From NCBI GenBank assembly GCA_902587145.1, contig CACIKD010000001.1, forward strand, positions 248,805 through 312,804: a stretch of DNA of 64,000 bases, read 5' to 3'. The notes beneath the pieces are model-generated. The model did not search any database. It saw only the letters and a list, made by a program, of their open reading frames with translations, and had not been told where the DNA came from. The stretch comes from an uncultured Pelagibacteraceae bacterium (lineage in GTDB: Bacteria > Pseudomonadota > Alphaproteobacteria > Pelagibacterales > Pelagibacteraceae). Of the stretch, positions 18,483 through 27,623 are shown in pieces. Position 1 is the first letter of the stretch, and the number at the start of each line of letters is the position of its first letter. The translations under genes were made by a program, and so were the position numbers.

Positions 18483-18947
18483 ATGCAGGTAATTTTATTG
18501 GAAAATATATCTAAGCTTGGGAAAATTGGAGACTTGGTAAAGGTTAAAAACGGGTTTGCTCGAAATTACCTATTAAAAAAAAATAAAGCTTTAAGAGCAA
18601 ATAAAGAAAATATTGAATTAGTAAATAAAAATAAGTCTGAATTAACAAAAAAAAACACAGAAATTAAAAACAAATTTATTGAAAAAGCAAATAAAATTAA
18701 AAATAAAAGTATTAAAGTTTATAAAGCTATTAAAGAAAACGGTGATTTATATGCATCAATTAAACCAAAAGAAATATCAAAAATTATTTTAGATGAACTC
18801 AAAACTGAAATAGGACCATCTGAAATTATAATTAAAAAAGAGATAAATAAAATTGGTCAGTTTGATATAAACATTGTGCTTCATTCTGAAGTCCAGACAA
18901 AGATTTATCTAAAAGTAGAAAAATTAGACAAACTTCAAGATAAATAG
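18483..18947 (+). CDS. rplI: 50S ribosomal protein L9
   Basis: 154 residues. The N-terminal domain MQVILLENISKLGKIGDLVKVKNGFARNYL contains the bL9 signature GxxGDxVxVKxGFxRNYL. A long Lys-rich connecting helix (~45-80) leads to a C-terminal domain with YASIKPKEIS. It binds domain V of 23S rRNA. It is followed by a 73-bp gap before dnaB. Confidence 0.96.
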   Translation: MQVILLENISKLGKIGDLVKVKNGFARNYLLKKNKALRANKENIELVNKNKSELTKKNTEIKNKFIEKANKIKNKSIKVYKAIKENGDLYASIKPKEISKIILDELKTEIGPSEIIIKKEINKIGQFDINIVLHSEVQTKIYLKVEKLDKLQDK

Positions 18948-19020
18948 TTTTTTCCACAGGTTGAAAAAAAGGTGTGTAAGTTAAAGTTTTAAATACTTTG
19001 ATTTTTAATACTATACCTTT

Positions 19021-20445
19021 ATGGAAAAATTAGATATTGCAAGTGACCATAAAAAAAATCATGAAATACCATCTAATGTTGAAGCAGAGCAGCACTTATT
19101 AGGTTCTGTTTTAGTTAATAATGACATAATCGATGAAATAGCAAATATTATTAACTCAGAAAAATTTTATGATCCTATTCATATAAAAATTTACGAGGTT
19201 ATCGAAAGTTTAAATAACAAAGGTATGATCGCCAATCCAATAACTCTTAAAAATTATTTTGAAAAAAATCAAGGCTTAGATGATGTGGGAGGTGTAGAAT
19301 ATTTAGTGAGATTAACAAGATTTTCTTCGTCGGTAAAACAAGCTATTGATTATGCTAAAATAGTTCATGAAAATTATGTTAAAAGAGAACTCATACAAAT
19401 ATCACACCAGATAAAAACTGACTCTATCAACCTAGAAGACGATAAGTCATCAGACTTAATAATTGAAGACGCTGAAAAATTATTATTTGATTTAGCTGAA
19501 AGAGGTTCTTTTTCTCAATCATTTATGAAATTTAACTTAGCCTTAGATCAATCAATTAATATGGCTGAGCAAGCTATGAAAAATGATCAAGGTATTGTTG
19601 GCGTACCTACAGGCTTAACTGATTTAGATGAAAAATTGGGTGGTTTACACAAATCAGATTTAGTAATAATTGCAGGAAGACCATCAATGGGTAAAACCGC
19701 TTTAGCAACAAATATTGCCTATCATGCTGCTAAAAATATTCAATTAAAAGGAACAAAATCTTCTGTAGCTTTTTTTTCATTAGAGATGTCGTCTGAGCAG
19801 CTTTCTACACGAATTTTATCTGAACAATCTCGTATAAAGTCAAATGATATTCGAAGAGGAAAAGCAACAGAGGAAGAGCTTAGCAGATACATTGAAACTT
19901 CTAGAGATATTTATGAGCTACCTTTATACATAGATGAAACACCAGCGATAACTATTTCAACCTTAAGTAATAGGGCGAGAAGAATAAAAAGACTTTTTGG
20001 TCTTAATTTAATAGTGGTTGATTATATTCAGTTGATGAGGACGAGTTCAAAAAGAAATGATGGAAGAGTACAAGAAATTTCTGAAATTACTCAAGGTTTA
20101 AAAGCCTTGGCAAAAGAGTTGGGTGTTCCTGTATTGGCACTTTCTCAGTTATCGAGAGCTGTTGAACAAAGAGACGATAAAAAACCTCAATTAGCAGATT
20201 TAAGAGAGTCAGGGTCGATAGAACAAGATGCTGATGTTGTATTATTTGTCTTTAGAGAAGAATACTATGAAGAAAAAAAACAGCCAAAACTTGGTTCTAT
20301 TGAGCATGCTGAGTGGCAATCGAAAATGAGTGATATAGCTGGTTTGGCTGAAATATTAATAGGTAAACAAAGACACGGTCCTACTGGAAATATTCAAGTA
20401 GAATTTGAGGGAATGTACACAAAATTTAAAGATTTGAAATCATAA
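19021..20445 (+). CDS. dnaB: Replicative DNA helicase
   Basis: 474 residues. The N-terminal DnaB domain (~18-120) starts PSNVEAEQHLLGSVL and ends with a linker. The RecA-like helicase domain carries the Walker A GRPSMGKT at 219-226, the Walker B region LIVVDYIQLM and the conserved QLSRAVEQRDDKKP and DLRESGSIEQDADVVLFVFRE motifs. It forms the hexameric helicase at the replication fork. The 73-bp upstream gap may hold its own promoter and contains one DnaA-box-like 9-mer (18950-18958). Confidence 0.97.
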   Translation: MEKLDIASDHKKNHEIPSNVEAEQHLLGSVLVNNDIIDEIANIINSEKFYDPIHIKIYEVIESLNNKGMIANPITLKNYFEKNQGLDDVGGVEYLVRLTRFSSSVKQAIDYAKIVHENYVKRELIQISHQIKTDSINLEDDKSSDLIIEDAEKLLFDLAERGSFSQSFMKFNLALDQSINMAEQAMKNDQGIVGVPTGLTDLDEKLGGLHKSDLVIIAGRPSMGKTALATNIAYHAAKNIQLKGTKSSVAFFSLEMSSEQLSTRILSEQSRIKSNDIRRGKATEEELSRYIETSRDIYELPLYIDETPAITISTLSNRARRIKRLFGLNLIVVDYIQLMRTSSKRNDGRVQEISEITQGLKALAKELGVPVLALSQLSRAVEQRDDKKPQLADLRESGSIEQDADVVLFVFREEYYEEKKQPKLGSIEHAEWQSKMSDIAGLAEILIGKQRHGPTGNIQVEFEGMYTKFKDLKS

Positions 20446-20465
20446 ATGAAATAATTTTTTTCATT
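20445..20465 (+). terminator. Possible weak intrinsic terminator after dnaB
   Basis: AATGAAA (20445-20451) and TTTCATT (20459-20465) can pair, followed by a run of T. The stem is entirely A/T/G-poor, so termination strength is doubtful. It starts on the last base of the dnaB stop codon. Confidence 0.35.
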
Positions 20466-20499
20466 TTTTTCATTTTTAAGATATATCATTCACTAGTCT

Positions 20500-22977
20500 A
20501 TGTTTTTAAAACTTTATAGTAAATTAGTTTCAGATTTCCATAAAATTACATTATTACTAATTTCTATTATTATTTTAATCTCATTTTATTTTTCAAAAAA
20601 TTTTAATTTAGATGCCTCTTCTGACGCTTTGCTATTAGAGGGTGACAAAGATTTGAAGTATCTAAGAGAGATTAATGAAAGATATGGTTCTAAAGACTTT
20701 CTATTTCTAACCTATTCCCCAGTAACAAATTTTACAGACGAAGACACAATAATAAATATACAGTTACTTAAATCAAAAATAGAAAAATTATCATGGGTAG
20801 ATAGTGTAATTACCATACTAGATGTTCCATTACTTAAAAGTAGTGACGAGCCTTTAATGGAAAGATTAAAAAATTATAAAACACTTTCTTATCCAAATAT
20901 TGATAAGAGTCGTGGTTTCCAAGAAATACTCAATAGTCCAATATATAGAGATTATGTAGTAAGCAAGGATGGCAAAACCTCGGGTATGGTAATTTATTTA
21001 AAAAAAGATGAAAGATTAAATGAGTATATAAATTTAAAAGAAAAATATTTTTTTGAAAAAAAAGAAAAAAAACAAAATAATTTAGAAAAAAATAAGTATA
21101 AAGAATTTCTCAAAGAATATGAAGATTATAAAAATTTATATAATAAAAGAAATCACCAAAACATTTCAGAAATCAGAGACGTCATAAATAAGTATGGTGA
21201 AAATGCTAAAATCCATTTAGGAGGTATTCCTATGATAGCTAATGATATGATGAGTTATATTAAAAGTGATATTGTTGTTTTTGGCATTGGAGTATTTATC
21301 TTTATAATTTTTACTCTATGGATCATATTCAGAAATTTGAAATGGGTGGTAATGCCTTTATTAGGTTGTGCGACCTCTGTTATCATAATGATAGGTTTAT
21401 TAGGTTTAATTGGTTGGAAAGTAACAGTTATATCATCAAACTTTATTGCACTAATGTTAATATTGAATATGGCAATGAACATTCATGTTACGGTCAGATT
21501 TCTTCAATTAAAAAAAGAATATCCTAATTTATCCAAATCAAGTGCAGTACTTGAGGCTAGTCAAAAAATGATGCTACCAATTCTTTACACTGTGTTAACA
21601 ACTATCTGCGCTTTTCTATCTTTAATTTTTAGTGGAATTAAACCAATTATAGATTTTGGTTGGATGATGACTTTAGGATTAATAGTTTCTTTATTTGTAA
21701 CTTTTCTTTTATTGCCGTGCTTACTTAATATTTTTTCCTCAGAAAATGAGATTAATATTAAAGACACAGAAAAATCTTCTATTACTAAATTTTTGGGTGG
21801 TGTAGCAAAAAAAAACGATATTTTAATTTTTGGAACCACATTTTTAATTGTTGTTTCCAGTGTTTTTGGTATTTCAAAATTAGAAGTAGAAAATAGTTTT
21901 ATTAATTATTTTAATAAGGAAACTGAAATTTACAAGGGTATGAAAAAAATTGACGATGATTTAGGGGGAACTACCCCTTTGAACATCATAATAAAATTTC
22001 CAGCTAAACAAATTGAAGAAAATAATGACGACGAATTTTCTGAATGGGATGAAGATGTTGAGAATAAAGAAGATAAATCTAAATATTGGTTTACCAGAGA
22101 TAAAATGGATAAAATTTTAAAAGTTCATGATTATTTAGACTCTTTACCCGAAATCGGAAAGGTGTTGTCATTTGGTTCGATTTTGCGTGTTGCTGAAGAT
22201 TTAAATAAGAAAGAACTACAAAGTTTAGAAATAGCAGTCTTATACAGTAAAATACCTAATGAAATTAAAAAGGAAATTGTCTCTCCTTACATTTCAGTAA
22301 AAGATGATGAGGCCAGAGTTAGTGTAAGGATAAGAGACTCATTAGAAAATCTTAGAAGAAATGAATTAATAAAGAAAATTAATAATGAACTTAGCACTGA
22401 ACTAGGTTTGAATAAAGAGGAATACAAGTTGGCTGGAGTTTTAATTTTATTTAATAACTTGTTACAAAGTTTGTTTAAATCTCAAATTCTAACGTTAGGT
22501 ATAGTAATGTTAGGTATTTTTGCTATGTTTTTAATACTATTTAGAAATATAACCTTATCTTTAATTGGTATTGTGCCTAACTTCATAGCTGCCTTTTTTA
22601 TTCTTGGCATAATAGGTTTAATGGAAATCCCTTTAGATATGATGACAATAACAATAGCAGCAATAACAATTGGAATTGCAGTAGATAACAGCATTCATTA
22701 TATCTATAGGTTTAAAGAAGAATTTAAAAAAATCAAAGACTATAACAAAACTTTAGATAGATGCCATAGCACAGTAGGTATTGCAATTTTAAATACCTCA
22801 ATAACAATAGTTTTTGGTTTTTCTATTTTAGTATTATCCAATTTTATTCCAACAATATATTTCGGTGTATTTACTGGTATTGCAATGTTATTGGCAATGA
22901 TTTCAGTATTAACTTTGCTTCCTAAACTACTATTAATTTATAAACCTTTTGGTAATGAGACTGGTAATCTTATATAA
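20500..22977 (+). CDS. RND-superfamily exporter (MMPL/COG1033 type)
   Basis: 825 residues with a duplicated RND layout. One membrane segment (~17-37) precedes a large periplasmic loop to ~250. A five-segment cluster follows (~253-410). After a central segment at ~440-460 and a second loop to ~655, another five-segment cluster ends near 815. The transmembrane motifs ALMLILNMAMNIHVTVRFLQLKKE and GIAVDNSIHYIYRFKEEF match the conserved DxxxH-type TM4/TM10 region, though the first half has Asn where the second has Asp. The family includes lipid and hopanoid exporters and SecDF-like proteins. The substrate is unknown. The acidic, Lys/Glu-rich insert at ~500-530 (DDDEFSEWDEDVE) is unusual. It overlaps cvpA by 1 bp. 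Confidence 0.8.
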   Translation: MFLKLYSKLVSDFHKITLLLISIIILISFYFSKNFNLDASSDALLLEGDKDLKYLREINERYGSKDFLFLTYSPVTNFTDEDTIINIQLLKSKIEKLSWVDSVITILDVPLLKSSDEPLMERLKNYKTLSYPNIDKSRGFQEILNSPIYRDYVVSKDGKTSGMVIYLKKDERLNEYINLKEKYFFEKKEKKQNNLEKNKYKEFLKEYEDYKNLYNKRNHQNISEIRDVINKYGENAKIHLGGIPMIANDMMSYIKSDIVVFGIGVFIFIIFTLWIIFRNLKWVVMPLLGCATSVIIMIGLLGLIGWKVTVISSNFIALMLILNMAMNIHVTVRFLQLKKEYPNLSKSSAVLEASQKMMLPILYTVLTTICAFLSLIFSGIKPIIDFGWMMTLGLIVSLFVTFLLLPCLLNIFSSENEINIKDTEKSSITKFLGGVAKKNDILIFGTTFLIVVSSVFGISKLEVENSFINYFNKETEIYKGMKKIDDDLGGTTPLNIIIKFPAKQIEENNDDEFSEWDEDVENKEDKSKYWFTRDKMDKILKVHDYLDSLPEIGKVLSFGSILRVAEDLNKKELQSLEIAVLYSKIPNEIKKEIVSPYISVKDDEARVSVRIRDSLENLRRNELIKKINNELSTELGLNKEEYKLAGVLILFNNLLQSLFKSQILTLGIVMLGIFAMFLILFRNITLSLIGIVPNFIAAFFILGIIGLMEIPLDMMTITIAAITIGIAVDNSIHYIYRFKEEFKKIKDYNKTLDRCHSTVGIAILNTSITIVFGFSILVLSNFIPTIYFGVFTGIAMLLAMISVLTLLPKLLLIYKPFGNETGNLI

Positions 22978-23522
22978 TGGGTGATTATTTTCAGAATTTA
23001 ATTGAAAATATAAATTTGTTTGATGTTTTTGTTTTATTAATTTTTAGTTATTGCGTAGTACAATGTTTTTTAAAAGGTTTTACTTTAAGTCTTATTTCTT
23101 TTATGAAATGGGTTCTATCCACTGTTGTGACTATTATTTTAGTTCCAAAACTTCAACCTTCTGTAAGTGAATATATAGAATCAGAATTTATAAATAATGT
23201 AGGACTTGGTGTAGCAATTTTCTTTTTTACTCTTTTTTTGTCTATTTTAATTGGAAGGACCCTAGGAAAAGCAGTTACTTGGACTGGAGTTGGCTCGATA
23301 GATAAAACTTTTGGTATATTATTTGGTGTTTTTAAAGGTTACGTAGTTGCAGTGTGTATATTTTCTATATTAAATTGGTTTTATCCTTTTAAAAATTGGG
23401 GTATATCAGCTGAAGACGCTATTTCTTTTAATTTTATTAATAAAGGAAGTGAAATTTTAATAGAGGAATTTCCGTCTAGTGAAGATTTCATTGATACGAA
23501 AGAAAAAATTGAACAAATTTAA
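22977..23522 (+). CDS. cvpA: CvpA family membrane protein
   Basis: 181 residues with about four membrane segments (~15-35, ~40-60, ~75-95 and ~118-140). Typical CvpA features include LNIFDVFVLL-like and CFLKGFTLSLISFMKWV near the N-terminus and GRTLGKAVTWTGVGSIDKTFGILFGVFKGY in the third-fourth segment region. The precise function is unknown; in E. coli the gene is needed for colicin V production and lies upstream of purF, as here. The end overlaps the purF start by 44 bp. Confidence 0.88.
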   Translation: MGDYFQNLIENINLFDVFVLLIFSYCVVQCFLKGFTLSLISFMKWVLSTVVTIILVPKLQPSVSEYIESEFINNVGLGVAIFFFTLFLSILIGRTLGKAVTWTGVGSIDKTFGILFGVFKGYVVAVCIFSILNWFYPFKNWGISAEDAISFNFINKGSEILIEEFPSSEDFIDTKEKIEQI

Positions 23523-24960
23523 ATTAGATAAATTAAGAGAAGAATGTGGAGTTTTTGGCATATCTAATCATGAGGACGCAGCTAGATTAGTTGCTTTAGG
23601 ATTGCATTCATTACAACATAGAGGTCAGGAAGGCTGTGGAATTGTTTCTTTTGACGGTAATACTTTTCATTCTGAAAAACGCCAAGGTTTAGTTGGTGAT
23701 CATTTTACAAACATTGAAACAATTAAAAAATTACCGGGTAAATCAGCTATTGGTCACAATAGATACTCTACTACTGGTGAAACCTCTTTAAGGAATATCC
23801 AGCCCTTTTTTGCTGATTTGTATCACGGAGGTTTAAGCATCGCTCATAATGGAAATTTAACTAACGCTATTTCATTACGAAACGATCTTGTTAAAAACGG
23901 ATCAATTTTTAGAACTACAAGTGACACTGAAACAATAGTGCAATTGATTGCTCAATCAAATAGAGAAAAAATACTAGATAAAATTACTGAAACTTTATTT
24001 AAAATTCAAGGTGGATATGCTCTTGTAATACTTACAAATAAAAAGTTGATAGGTATAAGAGATCCTTTGGGAATAAGACCATTGGTCATCGGAAAATTAG
24101 GCAACTCTTATATTTTTGCTTCCGAAACTTGTGCATTAGATATTGTGGATGCCAAATTTGTTAGGGAGGTTGATAATGGAGAAATTGTTGTAATAGAAAA
24201 TAATGAGATGAAAAGTTTAAAGCCTTTTAATAAAATTAAATCTAGGCCGTGTGTGTTTGAGTATATTTATTTTGCAAGACCAGATAGTATATTGAGTGGT
24301 GAATGCGCTTACGAATATCGAAAAAGGTTGGGTGAAGAATTGGCAAAAGAGTCAAACGTAGAGGCAGATATCATTGTTCCTGTTCCAGACTCTGGAGTGC
24401 CAGCTGCAATAGGATACTCCCAATCTTCTAAAATAAAATTTGAATTAGGTCTTATAAGAAATCATTATGTTGGTAGAACCTTCATTGAACCTACGCAAAA
24501 CATAAGAAGTCTTGGTGTAAAGCTAAAATTAAGTTCTACCAAAAGTATATTAAAGAATAAATCGGTAATTTTAATTGACGACTCTTTAGTTCGAGGTACC
24601 ACATGTAATAAAATAATAAAAATGCTTTACAAAGCTGGTGCAAAAAAAGTTCACGTGAGAATTGCATGCCCTGAGATAAAATTTCCTGATTTTTACGGAG
24701 TAGATATGCCTACAAAAAAAGAATTGCTATCAAGCAATAAAAACAAAAGTGAAATTTGTGATTTTTTAGGTGCAGCAAGTTGTGACTTTTTAAGTATAGA
24801 TGGTTTATATAAAGCTTTATTAAAGGAGAAAAGAAATAACAATTACCCTCAATTCAGCGATCACTATTTTACTGGGGAATATCCTATAAAAGCTTTAGAT
24901 AAATTAGGAAATGAAAAAATTACTCAACTGTCATTATTAAGCAATAAATCTAGTTCTTAA
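23479..24960 (+). CDS. purF: Amidophosphoribosyltransferase
   Basis: 493 residues if translation starts at GTG 23479; TTG codons at 23491 and 23509 are alternatives. It catalyses the first committed step of purine synthesis, from PRPP and glutamine. The nucleophile Cys is residue 23, after a propeptide-like segment ending LREE, so N-terminal processing is expected as in Bacillus PurF. The glutaminase domain has HNRYSTTGE and SIAHNGNLTN. The PRPP loop is VILIDDSLVRGTT. The C-terminal Fe-S ligands of the Bacillus enzyme seem absent: the usual CxxC before FTG reads SDHYFTGEYP. The cvpA-purF order is conserved. It converges on the BamB-like gene with a TTAA overlap. Confidence 0.94.
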   Translation: MKISLIRKKKLNKFKLDKLREECGVFGISNHEDAARLVALGLHSLQHRGQEGCGIVSFDGNTFHSEKRQGLVGDHFTNIETIKKLPGKSAIGHNRYSTTGETSLRNIQPFFADLYHGGLSIAHNGNLTNAISLRNDLVKNGSIFRTTSDTETIVQLIAQSNREKILDKITETLFKIQGGYALVILTNKKLIGIRDPLGIRPLVIGKLGNSYIFASETCALDIVDAKFVREVDNGEIVVIENNEMKSLKPFNKIKSRPCVFEYIYFARPDSILSGECAYEYRKRLGEELAKESNVEADIIVPVPDSGVPAAIGYSQSSKIKFELGLIRNHYVGRTFIEPTQNIRSLGVKLKLSSTKSILKNKSVILIDDSLVRGTTCNKIIKMLYKAGAKKVHVRIACPEIKFPDFYGVDMPTKKELLSSNKNKSEICDFLGAASCDFLSIDGLYKALLKEKRNNNYPQFSDHYFTGEYPIKALDKLGNEKITQLSLLSNKSSS

Positions 24961-26285
24961 TTTACTTTATAAATTCTATTTGATTTATTGATAAATATCA
25001 TTTCTTTGTTTAAAAAAATAATATCACTAGATATTTCAAATGGATTTTTTTTTATTGAATTAATATTTATATTATTATTTATGTTTATTTCTATAAAATA
25101 AGAATTTTTTGAAATTAATAGTAATTTACCGTCAATAAGATAAATATAATCAATTTTTTTTATTTTTCTTTTCAAATTTTTTTTAAAGTCTTTGGTAATC
25201 AAAGAATTAATACTTTTTGAATATTTCACTAGTCCATCATTTTTATTTATGAGAAGTAAAAAGTTATCCTTATTTACTACAAAAATTGTATTTCCTGAAA
25301 TGACAGGGGGTAAAGTTGATTTTATGTTCGATTCCCAAATTTTATTACCGTTTACATTTAGTAAGGAGATACTATCTTTATTTGAAATTATTATATTGTC
25401 ATTTTGGACTATAATAGGGTTTCCTTCATAGATAATCTCGCTTTCTTGTTTAAAGTTTTTAATCCAATTTATTCTTTTGTTATTAATTAGGTTTAATGAA
25501 TACAAAACACCACTTGTGGACATGTACAATAAATTATTATTTTTATCGATAGCAAGATTACTTTCAAATTTAGAAACTGTTTTTGAAGGCTGTGTATAAA
25601 GTTCATCAATTTTATCTCCGTTATTGATATCAATTAAAATTATCTTATTTTTTTCATCTGATAAAAATAACGTTTCATTTATAATTTTTAAGTTTGATCT
25701 AAATGGTACTAAAAAATTTTTTGCCCAAACTATTTTGTTTTTTTTATAGTTTATAGAGTAAGCATATCCAAAATTATCAGCTGCTATTATAATGTCTTTT
25801 TTGACTAAAAGTTTTATTTCTTTTTTAAATTTTTTAAATTTTTTTTTATAAAAATTATACTTAAAGATTATCTGGTTTTTATCTAAAGAATAAACACCTA
25901 TATTTCCTTTATAATCAGAAAAAAATAAATTATTTTTATAAACTAGTATATTTTTGTTTACTCCCGATTTAGAAATTTTTGAGAGTTTTTGGTATTTTCC
26001 ATTATTTAAAAAGGATACATTGTTTATATTATTAAATTTATTTTGATATCTTTGACTCCACTCTGTATATATTTTTAAATTATCAATTTTAATTGATTGT
26101 TCAGGTGTTAACTCTATTTCTTCAATTGACTTATTTTTATTTTTAAAAACAAATTCTGTGTTTTGTGAAGTGCTTTTGTTATTTTTTTTTACTTGATTAC
26201 TTCCAGTCCAAATACCTGATTTATTATCGAAAGAACAATTATTTATTAAAAAAAAAAAAATAATTAAATAACTTATTTTATTCAT
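24957..26285 (-). CDS. bamB: BamB-like beta-propeller lipoprotein (PQQ-repeat)
   Basis: 442 residues. A lipoprotein-type signal runs to Cys17 (LINNCSFDN); the -1 residue is Asn, not ideal for a lipobox. A low-complexity Asn/Lys linker is followed by repeated blades of the PQQ/WD type from ~85, such as NIGVYSLDKNQIIFKYN, YAYSINYKKNKIVWAKNF and ISLLNVNGNKIWESN. BamB helps BamA insert outer-membrane barrels. The gene follows a YfgM-like gene, as bamB follows yfgM in many proteobacteria, but der, the usual next neighbour, is not present. The low sequence conservation makes the family call moderate. Confidence 0.72.
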   Translation of the reverse strand: MNKISYLIIFFFLINNCSFDNKSGIWTGSNQVKKNNKSTSQNTEFVFKNKNKSIEEIELTPEQSIKIDNLKIYTEWSQRYQNKFNNINNVSFLNNGKYQKLSKISKSGVNKNILVYKNNLFFSDYKGNIGVYSLDKNQIIFKYNFYKKKFKKFKKEIKLLVKKDIIIAADNFGYAYSINYKKNKIVWAKNFLVPFRSNLKIINETLFLSDEKNKIILIDINNGDKIDELYTQPSKTVSKFESNLAIDKNNNLLYMSTSGVLYSLNLINNKRINWIKNFKQESEIIYEGNPIIVQNDNIIISNKDSISLLNVNGNKIWESNIKSTLPPVISGNTIFVVNKDNFLLLINKNDGLVKYSKSINSLITKDFKKNLKRKIKKIDYIYLIDGKLLLISKNSYFIEININNNININSIKKNPFEISSDIIFLNKEMIFINKSNRIYKVN

Positions 26286-26848
26286 TAATTTATATCGTTA
26301 TCAAATTCTTTGGCTTTTAAAAATTCTCCTTTAGACAAATAATATTTTTTTATATAATCTAAAATAGTGTCTTTCCACAAAGAGTCAGACTTTAAAATAG
26401 GTTTTAAGTTAATTAAAAGTTCATTTTCTTTTATATCATCTCCAATAAATACTATTTTTTTAAAAATAAATAAATTTTTCGTTTCAGTGTCTAATTTGCT
26501 TTTCGAAATAATCTCATCAAAATAGGACAATATTTTTTTCTTATCTTGAATTAATTTATTATCTATTATTAAATTTAATGCTGATGGTGAATAAAATTTA
26601 TTATTTTTTAAAATAATTTCTTCTAATATCTGTAATGCTTCTATTGTTTTATTTTTCTCTATAAGAATTTTAGCACTATTATATTTTTCAGATATTTCAA
26701 TATATTTTTGTTTTTTATATTCATTAGTAATTATTAAAGCAAAAACCAAAAATACAATTATTATTACAGTTACAATTAATGATTTTTTATTTTTGTTAAA
26801 AAATTGATTTAAGTTGAACTTTGGTTTATTTACAATTTCATCGCTCAT
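26285..26848 (-). CDS. YfgM-like membrane-anchored tetratricopeptide protein
   Basis: 187 residues. A short cytoplasmic N-terminus (~1-24) and one transmembrane helix (~25-43, SLIVTVIIIVFLVFALII) lead to a periplasmic region with TPR-like helices (~48-175). YfgM proteins associate with the Sec translocon and periplasmic chaperones. Adjacency to a BamB-like lipoprotein (1-bp overlap) supports the call. Start and membrane topology are clear; the ancestry is inferred from layout and context because the repeat region is divergent. Confidence 0.65.
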   Translation of the reverse strand: MSDEIVNKPKFNLNQFFNKNKKSLIVTVIIIVFLVFALIITNEYKKQKYIEISEKYNSAKILIEKNKTIEALQILEEIILKNNKFYSPSALNLIIDNKLIQDKKKILSYFDEIISKSKLDTETKNLFIFKKIVFIGDDIKENELLINLKPILKSDSLWKDTILDYIKKYYLSKGEFLKAKEFDNDIN

Positions 26849-26849
26849 A

Positions 26850-27623
26850 TTAAAAACTATTTTTTCCTAAGGGAAATCTATTTAATTTTACTTCTTTATC
26901 AAATTTTTTAACTGCTTTATCTATAGTTTTTTCCAAATTAGCGTATTTTTTGACAAACTTTGGATAAAAACCACTTAAACCTAGCATGTCATCTGTAACC
27001 AAAATTTGACCATCACATAAATTTGAGGAGCCAATACCAATTGTGGGGATATTTAAAAATTTAGTGATTTTTTGAGCTGTTTTTTTTTCGATGCATTCTA
27101 AAACGATTGAAAAAGCACCTGCTTTCTCAATTTTTTTTGCATTTCTTAGTAAATAATTTTGTTCATTTTTATTTTTACCTTCAACTTTAAATTTTTTTTT
27201 GAATTGTGGTGTGTAACCAATATGACCCATTACACTTATTTTTGATTTGGTGAAGGCTTTTACAATATTTAAGTTATGTGAATTATTTTCAATTTTAATA
27301 GCATCGCATCTAGTTTCTTTTATTATTTTTTTTGCATTTTTAATAGCTTGTTTGGAGTTTTTGTAGCTGTCCTTAGGCATATCTACAACAACCAATGACT
27401 TTTTTGCTCCGAGTGATACAGATTTAGCATGATTTATCATGGTTTGTAATTTTAAATTATGTGTTGTTTTATTTCCATACAAAACATTAGCAAGTGAGTC
27501 TCCTACTAAAATTAGATCACAATATTTATCTAATATTTTTGATATAGATTTAGAATAGGAGGTTAGGCAGACAATCTTTTTTTTATTCTTTTTACTTAAA
27601 AATTTTTTAATTTTTTCTTTCAT
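26850..27623 (-). CDS. panB: Ketopantoate hydroxymethyltransferase
   Basis: 257 residues. It transfers a hydroxymethyl group from 5,10-methylene-THF to 2-oxoisovalerate in pantothenate synthesis. Key segments include VCLTSYSKSISKIL, DLILVGDSLANVLYG (metal-binding Asp), VVVDMPKDSY, KIENN, MGHIGYTPQF and a catalytic-Glu region LECIE. The metal- and substrate-binding Asp/His/Glu residues appear intact. It overlaps guaA by 1 bp and precedes the YfgM-like gene. panC is not in the window. Confidence 0.92.
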   Translation of the reverse strand: MKEKIKKFLSKKNKKKIVCLTSYSKSISKILDKYCDLILVGDSLANVLYGNKTTHNLKLQTMINHAKSVSLGAKKSLVVVDMPKDSYKNSKQAIKNAKKIIKETRCDAIKIENNSHNLNIVKAFTKSKISVMGHIGYTPQFKKKFKVEGKNKNEQNYLLRNAKKIEKAGAFSIVLECIEKKTAQKITKFLNIPTIGIGSSNLCDGQILVTDDMLGLSGFYPKFVKKYANLEKTIDKAVKKFDKEVKLNRFPLGKNSF

